Assembly: GCA_030627085.1 (NCBI GenBank)
Contig: DAOUSS010000049.1
Span: forward strand, 1-8,791
Direction of reading: 5' to 3'
Length of the DNA: 8,791 nucleotides
Origin: Candidatus Stahliibacteriota bacterium
GTDB taxonomy: Bacteria > Hydrothermota > UBA3073
The translations under genes and the position numbers were made by a program. The notes beneath the pieces were generated by a model. It did not search any database. It saw nothing but the letters and a program-made list of their open reading frames with translations, and had not been told where the DNA came from. Within the stretch, counting starts at the first letter, position 1; each line of letters begins with the position of its first letter. Positions 1-5,043 of the stretch are shown one piece after another.

Positions 1-8
1 ATTGTGAT

Positions 9-70
9 GGAGTTAAGGCGTAACCCTTGGAATTAAGGCGTCAGCCTTTGGAATTAAGGCGTCAGCCTTT
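9..70. repeat. Tandem 21-bp palindromic repeat, two perfect copies and one degenerate copy
   Basis: Bases 29-49 and 50-70 are identical 21-bp units beginning GGAATTAAGGCG. A degenerate 20-bp copy precedes them at 9-28. Each perfect unit contains a hairpin with stem AAGGC/GCCTT and loop GTCA (35-39 with 44-48; 56-60 with 65-69). In addition, TTTGGAATT at 47-55 is the inverse of AATTCCAAA at 92-100, so the last hairpin is nested in a longer stem. No coding potential is seen. The function is unknown; it resembles REP-type intergenic repeats. Confidence 0.8.
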
Positions 71-105
71 TATATAAAACCCTTACGGGTGAATTCCAAA
101 TCCTT

Positions 106-201
106 TCCATACGGATGCTGTGCAACGGATTAACTCCAATCTACCTGTCCATACGGATCCGTAGGGATAATCCTATTTACCTGTCGGTAGACAGGTAAAT
201 A
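106..201. repeat. Non-coding stretch with direct repeat, 12-bp palindrome and strong hairpin
   Basis: TCCATACGGAT occurs at 106-116 and again at 148-158. The second copy runs into the perfect palindrome TACGGATCCGTA at 152-163. A perfect 12-bp stem follows (174-185 pairing with 190-201, arm TATTTACCTGTC, loop GGTA). No run of T follows the stem, so an intrinsic terminator is not supported. Bases 1-254 hold no gene that I can see. Confidence 0.65.
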
Positions 202-254
202 ACAAGGGATTACGAGTTTTATGAAAGGCTGTAATTTAAAAACGGGAGGAGGTA

Positions 255-350
255 ATGAATAAAAAGAGCAGTTATAGGGAAGTATATCCGAAGTTTACTT
301 CAGATATAACACCATATTGGAGGTATATCCGCAATTTACTGCGGATATAA
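255..350 (+). CDS. Doubtful 31-residue ORF behind a purine-rich ribosome binding site
   Basis: ATG at 255 follows GGAGGAGGT (245-253), one of the strongest Shine-Dalgarno-like stretches in the window. Its upstream GGAGG (245-249) sits 5 bases from the ATG. The frame stops with TAA at 348-350. The product would be 31 residues, basic and rich in tyrosine, starting MNKKSSYREVYPKF. I recognise no family. Against it: it is very short, and most of its second half lies in the paired hairpins at 283-349, so its sequence is set by the palindromes. It could be a leader peptide, the remnant of a gene cut off by repeat insertion, or chance. Confidence 0.25.
   Translation: MNKKSSYREVYPKFTSDITPYWRYIRNLLRI
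283..349. repeat. Two related hairpins in direct repeat
   Basis: Hairpin A pairs TATATCCGAAG (283-293) with CTTCAGATATA (298-308), with one mismatch. Hairpin B pairs TATATCCGCA (324-333) with TGCGGATATA (340-349), perfect, with loop ATTTAC. Both begin TATATCCG, have a TTTAC loop region and end GATATA, so they are diverged copies of one element about 41 bp apart. They lie 60-130 bp upstream of the small membrane protein gene and could be a paired operator or a paired REP-like repeat; nothing here tells which. Confidence 0.65.
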
Positions 351-410
351 ACGAGTTATTGGCCATATTACTCGGTGGCTCAAGACCAAGTATAAAATAA
401 GGAGGTAAAG

Positions 411-620
411 ATGATAATCGAAAGACTTGTGGAAAAACTTCCCATCAGATCAAACTTTACGAAGTTGATAGTAGGTTCGATTCTGACAGCCTTGGCGATT
501 TCTCTGGGAATGGTTGGCATATTGAAGTTGTTTGGTTTTTCAGTCAATCCTGGGATTCCAGCGGCACTTGCTGCAATTGGGGCAGCCACATATGCTGCAA
601 GAATGAAGAAACGAACGTAA
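411..620 (+). CDS. Small two-helix membrane protein, hypothetical (69 aa)
   Basis: The start is well supported: GGAGG at 401-405 lies 5 bases before ATG. The protein has an amphipathic, charged N-terminus (residues 1-18), a first hydrophobic helix at about 19-43, a turn with Asn-Pro-Gly-Ile-Pro (46-50), a second small-residue-rich helix at about 51-64 (Ala/Gly-rich), and a basic tail ending KKRT. This is a two-pass inner-membrane topology with no catalytic motif. I do not recognise the family. It stands alone, with about 190 bp of non-coding DNA before the LysE gene, and is followed at 685-773 by an attC-like palindrome. A small hydrophobic ORF followed by such a site is the usual shape of an integron gene cassette, but that is inference. 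A minus-strand ORF over the same bases lacks a comparable ribosome binding site and is rejected. Confidence 0.7.
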   Translation: MIIERLVEKLPIRSNFTKLIVGSILTALAISLGMVGILKLFGFSVNPGIPAALAAIGAATYAARMKKRT

Positions 621-684
621 ACGCTACCTTATTACCTGTTCGCTCTTGCTTGTGAGGTGTGGGGAGCCGCCTGCGTCATACGGC

Positions 685-773
685 CGCTAACACGGGGTTG
701 CCGACTTCGCTGCGCTTCGTCCAAATTGCCTCACTGCGTTCGGCGACTTCGGCAACCCCGGAAACGTTATGTG
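685..773 (+). other. attC-like integron recombination site (candidate)
   Basis: A GC-rich imperfect palindrome lies in an AT-rich surround. Outer boxes: CTAAC ending at 691 and GTTATGTG at 766-773, where TAAC (688-691) is complementary to GTTA (766-769). Inside these, CGGGGTTGCCGA (693-704) pairs perfectly with TCGGCAACCCCG (749-760). The central 44 bases pair only partly, with CGC/GCG segments. A terminal GTTA box, a perfect inner arm, a variable centre and a total length of about 90 bp fit attC sites, which are typically about 60-140 bp. Against it: the spacers between outer box and inner arm are unequal (1 base against 5), the left box departs from the RYYYAAC consensus, and no integrase gene is in the window. 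A plain GC-rich hairpin or another repeat family is the alternative. Confidence 0.42.
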
Positions 774-814
774 TGATATCCGCTTTGGAATAATAACAGG
801 ATAAGAGAAAAAGT

Positions 815-1441
815 ATGTCTTTTTTGACCTTTCTTCTTGAAGCAGTGCTTATTTCATTATCTGGTGTCATGGCACCCGGACCTATGACTGCCGTAACGAT
901 AGGAAAAGGAAACGAGTCTCCTCATGCTGGAGCATTGATTGCCATAGGTCACGGAATAGTTGAATTCCCACTAATGATATCTATATTTTATGGCTTTGGA
1001 TATTTACTGAATTTGTTTTATGTAAAAGTGGTAACTGCTTTTGTTGGTGGACTGTTCCTTTTGGTTATGGCGGTCAGTATGTTTCGCAGCATTAAACAAG
1101 TTGAGATCAGTTCAAGCAAATATACCCACTCTTCAATGATAGCTGGAATACTTCTAAGTTTAGGGAATCCCTATTTTTTTATTTGGTGGGCTACCGTAGG
1201 AGTCGCTTTGATTTTACGTTCTGTTAGCTTTGGCGTGTTAGGATTTTTAATTTTTGCGTTACTTCACTGGTTGTGCGACTTTTTGTGGTGCTATTTTCTC
1301 TCGGCCCTGTCGTTCAAGGGTGGACGGTTCTTCGGAAGAAGATTCCAGGAGATTGTTTTTGCAATGTGCGGAGTACTTCTTTTATTTTTCAGTGGGAAAT
1401 TTATTATTGATGCTGTAAGAATATTTTTTATATATGGATAG
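815..1441 (+). CDS. LysE/RhtB-family amino acid exporter
   Basis: An inner-membrane translocator of the LysE superfamily (Pfam LysE type), which exports amino acids or related small solutes using the proton or ion gradient; the substrate cannot be read from sequence. The 208 residues match the usual family length of about 200-210. Seen: a first helix (3-20) ending in the family APGP motif (20-23); further hydrophobic segments at about 40-68, 73-91, 107-135, 138-165 and 180-206, giving about six helices; and the conserved Asn-Pro (118-119) followed by a Phe/Trp-rich stretch. A weak purine-rich ribosome binding site (AGGATAAGAGA, 798-808) precedes ATG. The next gene starts 23 bp after the stop, so the two may share a transcript. 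No LysR-type regulator, a common partner of exporters, is present. The family call is firm; the substrate is unknown. Confidence 0.88.
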   Translation: MSFLTFLLEAVLISLSGVMAPGPMTAVTIGKGNESPHAGALIAIGHGIVEFPLMISIFYGFGYLLNLFYVKVVTAFVGGLFLLVMAVSMFRSIKQVEISSSKYTHSSMIAGILLSLGNPYFFIWWATVGVALILRSVSFGVLGFLIFALLHWLCDFLWCYFLSALSFKGGRFFGRRFQEIVFAMCGVLLLFFSGKFIIDAVRIFFIYG

Positions 1442-1464
1442 CTTGCTAGAATGGGGGTGTTTTT

Positions 1465-1791
1465 ATGGTAACTCAAACGAGCGATGTGAAAATCATGGTG
1501 CTACGACGCTTTAGCACCGAAGAGGTTTTCAAGGAGTCGCCGGTCAAGGCCAAGTATACCGGCCCGTGCGACGCCTTCGAGGACGGACAGGTATTCCATA
1601 TTGGTGCCAATGAAGAACGTGTCATGCCTGATGGGTTCTGTCCGTACGCTTGGGACGTCATCTTTCGCTGGCTTGTGGCCCTCAGATCAAATGCCAACTT
1701 TCTACAATGGTACGAGGAGCCCGGGGTAGCAGTGACGTGTTGTCCCGATGGCCTGAGGCCGGTAGTCTTCAAACTTGAGCGCGTGAGTTAA
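1465..1791 (+). CDS. TIGR04076-family protein (108 aa), function unknown
   Basis: This matches from memory the small TIGR04076 family, proteins of about 90-110 residues with no established function. Visible hallmarks are a GPC(D/E)xFExGQ-type segment at residues 33-43, the GFCPYAW motif at about 58-64, and a C-terminal CCPDGLRPVVFKLERV block (92-107). Cysteines 35, 60, 92 and 93 are those the family usually keeps and could bind metal or be redox-active; that is inference. GGGGGTG at 1453-1459 is a good ribosome binding site before ATG. Base composition stands out: a hand count over 1501-1740 gives 133 G+C in 240 (55%), against about 40% in the neighbouring LysE gene, suggesting separate acquisition. 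The neighbouring flavoenzymes are compatible with a redox role but do not prove one. Confidence 0.8.
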   Translation: MVTQTSDVKIMVLRRFSTEEVFKESPVKAKYTGPCDAFEDGQVFHIGANEERVMPDGFCPYAWDVIFRWLVALRSNANFLQWYEEPGVAVTCCPDGLRPVVFKLERVS

Positions 1792-1851
1792 TCTGCACGG
1801 CTTTCTCCAAAGTATTCACAAGGGGCGAAACAGCTTAAAAAGAGGTAAATC

Positions 1852-2472
1852 ATGAAGATTTTAGGGATTGTCGGATCAAACAGAAAGAATGGCAACTCGT
1901 ATTTGCTTCTTAAAGAAATGCTCAAGAATTTATCAGAGATTGAGACAAAGGTTATCCAGGTAGCAGAATTGGACATTAAACCCTGTAAACTTTGCTTTGA
2001 AGTATGTTCGAAGAAGCCTTTTGAGTGTGTAATCGAGGATGATTTCACGATGCTTTTTGAAGAAATGAAATCTACCGATGGTATAATAATTGCATGTCCA
2101 TTCTATTTTTATATTCCATCCAAATTTCAACCATTTTTGGAAAGACTTAGTTGCCTGGATTATTTTACCGAAGAAAAACACGGAAAAGGTTTATCTCCAT
2201 TAGCTGGTAAACCATGTGCACTAATTACTGTTTCTGCTTCAGCTAGTAGCTTTAACGCATTCCAGCTTCTTCATCACTTACAAGAATTTGCTTTAATGTT
2301 GCATATGCGACCGATTACCACGAACTTCTGGCCATTTATTGGTTTCTCTGCTAAAAGTGGTGATATAGAAAAAGGCACCATTTTAAGAGAGAAAAAGGCA
2401 ATCGAACAAGCAAAAGAGATATTAAAGTTATTAGTAATGGAGATAGAAAAAAGGGGTCGAGTATTGGATTGA
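1852..2472 (+). CDS. Flavodoxin-fold NADPH-dependent FMN reductase / iron-sulfur flavoprotein-like
   Basis: A cytoplasmic flavodoxin-like oxidoreductase of 206 residues. The N-terminus MKILGIVGSNRKNGNS is the beta-strand plus FMN-phosphate loop (GSxRxxxxS, residues 8-16) of the NADPH-dependent FMN reductase superfamily. Cysteines follow at 45, 48, 52 and 59, spaced C-x2-C-x3-C-x6-C, where iron-sulfur flavoproteins (Isf) carry a compact four-cysteine motif for a 4Fe-4S cluster. The spacing is close to, but not the same as, the classical CX2CX2CX4-7C. Residues 73-90 (DGIIIACPFYFYIPS) match the second FMN-binding loop. The C-terminal half is helical, with a basic end. GAGGT at 1841-1845 serves as ribosome binding site. 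The nitroreductase starts 90 bp downstream, so the two flavoenzymes may act together. The physiological acceptor is unknown. Confidence 0.82.
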   Translation: MKILGIVGSNRKNGNSYLLLKEMLKNLSEIETKVIQVAELDIKPCKLCFEVCSKKPFECVIEDDFTMLFEEMKSTDGIIIACPFYFYIPSKFQPFLERLSCLDYFTEEKHGKGLSPLAGKPCALITVSASASSFNAFQLLHHLQEFALMLHMRPITTNFWPFIGFSAKSGDIEKGTILREKKAIEQAKEILKLLVMEIEKRGRVLD

Positions 2473-2562
2473 TAAACAATGGAAGAATACATAGGCTGGA
2501 CTTCGCAAACTCTGGGTCCGTTAGGCACTATGCCGCTGTAGAATAATTATAGGAGGTGTGAG

Positions 2563-3411
2563 ATGAGTCTATACGATTTAATCATGAGGCGAAGATCTAT
2601 TAGAAACTTTAAAGATCAAGAAATTCCAGAGCATATCATTGAAGAACTTCTTGATGTCGCGAACAATGCCCCATCTGGAGGGAACATTCAACCCATCTCG
2701 CTTATTCTTGTACAAGAAGCTAAGAGAAGGAAAGAACTATCGGAAATCGTTGGAGGTCAACCCTGGGTAAAAAATGCTCCTTTGTCCATGGTCTTCTGTA
2801 TTGACTTCTACAGGATTAAAAAATGGTCATCAATGTTTGATACTGACTTCAAAGGAGAAAACGCACTCTCCCACTTCTTGATAGCCTACGCTGATCTCAT
2901 GTGTGCAGCCCAAAATGTTGTAATTCTGGCTGAGAACTATGAACTTGGATCGGTCTATGTGGGCACAATCCAGTCAAATGTAGACAGAGCTAGACAATAT
3001 TTCATGATACCACAATATGTTCTTCCTATGATGGTCTTGTCAATTGGGTATCCTAAGTCTGTTCCAAGAAACATTCCTAAATTTAAACGGAATGTGATTG
3101 CACATAAGGAGAGATATGAGGTATTAAGTGATGACGACATCAAGAAGGCTTTTGAAAATAAATATGGTAGTTTCGATGATAACGTGGAAAAGTATCTCAA
3201 AAAGGCTTTTATAGAAGTTGTAGAGGCTGACAAGCAGCAAGACCAAAAAAGTTGGACAGAATTGGTTAAGGAAGAAATGAAGAAACTTGAGATAAGAAAT
3301 AATGCTCAGTTCCTATTCAAGCTCAGATATCCTTCTGAAGCGATGGTCAAAATGAACGAAAACCTGGTTCGTGCATTCAGAAATGCGGGATTTGATTTCT
3401 ATGGATTATAG
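2563..3411 (+). CDS. Nitroreductase-family FMN oxidoreductase with C-terminal extension
   Basis: FMN-dependent, NAD(P)H-using enzyme of the nitroreductase superfamily (PF00881). Family marks: the N-terminal RRRSIRNF (9-16), whose arginines contact the FMN phosphate; APSGGNIQP (36-44), the family FMN-pocket motif; a hydrophobic helix with AQNVVILAE (116-124) followed by GSVYVGT (129-135); and IGYPKSVPRNIPKFKRN (161-177), the usual end of the fold. The 282 residues exceed the common 170-220: residues from about 183 form a charged, probably helical extension of about 100 residues ending FRNAGFDFYGL, which I cannot assign. The start follows a strong AGGAGGTG (2551-2558) ribosome binding site. It ends 7 bp from the oppositely oriented hemW, with no visible terminator hairpin between them. 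The substrate is unknown: the superfamily covers nitroaromatics, quinones, flavins and dehalogenation. Confidence 0.87.
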   Translation: MSLYDLIMRRRSIRNFKDQEIPEHIIEELLDVANNAPSGGNIQPISLILVQEAKRRKELSEIVGGQPWVKNAPLSMVFCIDFYRIKKWSSMFDTDFKGENALSHFLIAYADLMCAAQNVVILAENYELGSVYVGTIQSNVDRARQYFMIPQYVLPMMVLSIGYPKSVPRNIPKFKRNVIAHKERYEVLSDDDIKKAFENKYGSFDDNVEKYLKKAFIEVVEADKQQDQKSWTELVKEEMKKLEIRNNAQFLFKLRYPSEAMVKMNENLVRAFRNAGFDFYGL

Positions 3412-3418
3412 CTGATTT

Positions 3419-4501
3419 TTACTTCAGGTGAGAAACAATAGAAAGGATAATTGCATCCGTTACAAACTGCTTTTCTCTCGGGACTCTTACCCTTTCACCG
3501 TCAATATTAAGTTCCAAAGCATATGCTTCCCTCAGGACTTTTTCTGCTGTTGTTCTGCCAAATTTACAAGAGATTTCTTCTATAGAAATCCCTTTTCTCT
3601 TCCTTAATCCCAACATAATATACTCTTCCAACGCCTTCTCTCTGTCAATTTCCTCTTTCAAGGGTAGCTTACCCTCTATGTACTCATTAAGATACGGATT
3701 TTTTGACCTGAACCTCCCATCGTATGAGTGAGCGGATGCACCAAGTCCAAGGTAAATCCCCCCGTTCCAATAATTGAGATTGTGCCTTGAATGGTACCCG
3801 GGAATTGAGAAGGAAGACACCTCGTACTGTATATATCCCTTACTTTCGAGGTAATTCAGCATATCATAATATAATATCTCCTCTTTTTCTTCTTCCATTG
3901 GGGTTTCTGTGTATAATGGCGTGTCGGGTTCGTATGAGAGAGAATATGCCGAGATATGGGCTGGGGTAAGTTTTGTTACCCCTTTTAGTGTTGAAAACCA
4001 CGAATCTCTATTCTGTAGTGGTATTCCGTATATCAAGTCAATAGATATATTCTCATAGCCTGTATACTTTGCATCCTCTACGCACCTTATAGCATCTTCT
4101 TTTGTATGTATCCTTCCAAGAAATGCAAGTTCCTTGTCTTTAAGAGATTGAATCCCGATACTTATTCTGTTTATCCCTGCTTTTTTATAGGCAAGCAGAC
4201 TATTTCTATCAACTGTGCCAGGATTAACCTCTATGGTAAACTCCACAGGAGATAGGTCAAAATTATTGTGGACGATATCCACTATCTCAAGCAGTTCAGA
4301 GGTCTTTAACACTGATGGAGTGCCACCGCCAAGATATACGGTATCAAATGCTATCCTCCAATCCTGCTTTTGCCTCTCTGCCTCTTTTCGGAAAGCCTGA
4401 ATATATTGTTTTATCACTTGACTGGAATAGGGGATAGAATGAAATGCACAATACCTGCATTTTTTGATGCAGAATGGAATGTGTATATAAAGTCCTGGCA
4501 C
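3419..4501 (-). CDS. hemW: Radical SAM haem chaperone HemW (formerly annotated as oxygen-independent coproporphyrinogen III oxidase-like)
   Basis: HemW binds haem and a 4Fe-4S cluster and is thought to deliver haem to membrane respiratory proteins; older annotations call it HemN-like. At 360 residues it fits the family (E. coli HemW is about 378). Seen in order: GLYIHIPFC at the N-terminus; radical SAM cluster motif CIKKCRYC (Cys 11, 15, 18, CxxxCxxC) followed by AF; GGGTPS (58-63), the SAM-binding glycine motif; RISIGIQSL and LGRIHT in the middle; DLIYGIPLQ; the HNLNYWNGG block typical of HemW; and a C-terminal winged-helix-like domain. The start is GTG at 4501-4499, chosen because the conserved N-terminus begins right after it and no upstream in-frame start is seen; the ribosome binding site is weak. 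A protein lacking the CxxxCxxC motif would have argued against HemW. It is divergent from ctpA across a repeat-filled 542-bp spacer. Confidence 0.93.
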   Translation of the reverse strand: MPGLYIHIPFCIKKCRYCAFHSIPYSSQVIKQYIQAFRKEAERQKQDWRIAFDTVYLGGGTPSVLKTSELLEIVDIVHNNFDLSPVEFTIEVNPGTVDRNSLLAYKKAGINRISIGIQSLKDKELAFLGRIHTKEDAIRCVEDAKYTGYENISIDLIYGIPLQNRDSWFSTLKGVTKLTPAHISAYSLSYEPDTPLYTETPMEEEKEEILYYDMLNYLESKGYIQYEVSSFSIPGYHSRHNLNYWNGGIYLGLGASAHSYDGRFRSKNPYLNEYIEGKLPLKEEIDREKALEEYIMLGLRKRKGISIEEISCKFGRTTAEKVLREAYALELNIDGERVRVPREKQFVTDAIILSIVSHLK

Positions 4502-4551
4502 TATTGCTCTATTAATTAAGGTAATTTATATTTTTGCAATAGCAAGCTACT

Positions 4552-4684
4552 CAGGCTGTGCAAAAAGTCAAATTTCAACATGGTAGTCGCAACTTTTAAG
4601 TTGCGCAAATTGAATCCAGAACAGCATCTTCTATTCGCAGACTGAAGTCTGCGGCTACCAGATCCCTACTTTCTGCACAGCCTG
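4552..4684. repeat. Cloverleaf-forming inverted-repeat element (about 133 bp)
   Basis: The outer arms CAGGCTGTGCAAAAAGT (4552-4568) and ACTTTCTGCACAGCCTG (4668-4684) pair at 16 of 17 positions. Inside, TGGTAG (4581-4586) pairs with CTACCA (4655-4660). Within that lie two perfect 8-bp hairpins: CGCAACTT/AAGTTGCG (4588-4595 with 4598-4605) and CGCAGACT/AGTCTGCG (4636-4643 with 4646-4653). The result is a nested, two-leaf structure in DNA or RNA. It has no ORF. It sits in the hemW-ctpA spacer, starting about 50 bp upstream of the hemW start. It looks like a non-autonomous repeat of REP/MITE type; a structured RNA is the alternative. Confidence 0.75.
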
Positions 4685-4750
4685 TGGAGGTTGCTTCTAC
4701 CAGTCTCTACAGTTATTTTTGATTTTAGGTTGTGTAAATTTCATGAATAA

Positions 4751-5004
4751 GCCACAGAGAACACAGAGTTCACAAAAGCAAAATAGAAAAGAGATTATAC
4801 CTTCTCTGTGAACTCAAAATGAGGGGTGAATCCATCGGCTGACGGATGAGAACTTTTAATCTGGTTTTCTCTTTAGAACAACAAGACCATAGGGATAAAA
4901 GGAGTGTTATCATTTCATTTATTACAGAGTTTAGAGAAATATGAAACTTAAGAGAGAACACGGAGAAGATAAAAAAACTCTGGTTTCTCTGTGACCTCTG
5001 TGGT
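4751..5004. repeat. 254-bp element with imperfect terminal inverted repeats, MITE-like
   Basis: The terminal arms at 4751-4768 (GCCACAGAGAACACAGAG) and 4987-5004 (CTCTGTGACCTCTGTGGT) pair at 15 of 18 positions. A second inverted pair, GAGTTCACA (4766-4774) and TGTGAACTC (4807-4815), lies inside the left end. A diverged direct copy of the left arm is at 4952-4965 (12 of 14 matching bases). The interior has no plausible gene; the minus-strand ORF at 4770-4961 has no recognisable product. The right end is 40 bp before the ctpA start, so ctpA transcription must begin within or beyond the element. Together with the cloverleaf it fills most of the 542-bp spacer between the divergent genes. Confidence 0.65.
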
Positions 5005-5043
5005 TAAATATTTTACATAACATGATTTTAGTATGGGGGTAAC

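Noticed and set aside
174..201. 12-bp hairpin as an intrinsic terminator
   Set aside because: No run of T follows the stem on either strand; ATAAC follows on the plus strand.
283..349. Paired hairpins as a short CRISPR array
   Set aside because: There are only two copies, not identical, without a uniform spacer series or cas genes; the shared part is the palindrome.
380..589. Minus-strand 69-codon ORF opposite the small membrane protein
   Set aside because: It lacks a comparable ribosome binding site and is antisense to an ORF with a strong one and a sensible two-helix topology.
676..870. Minus-strand 64-codon ORF over the attC-like palindrome
   Set aside because: It is translated from the palindrome and the start of the LysE gene on the other strand, with no recognisable family.
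2473..2526. Second possible attC site: GTTAGGC at 2520-2526 after the FMN reductase stop
   Set aside because: There is no complementary GCCTAAC upstream, and apart from GGAC/GTCC no paired inner arms. A seven-base box alone is too weak.
3412..3418. Bidirectional terminator between the nitroreductase and hemW
   Set aside because: The gap is 7 bp and no stem can be seen across it, only a short T run.
4770..4961. Minus-strand 63-codon ORF inside the MITE-like element
   Set aside because: It is low in conserved features, lies inside an inverted-repeat element, and has no recognisable transposase motif.
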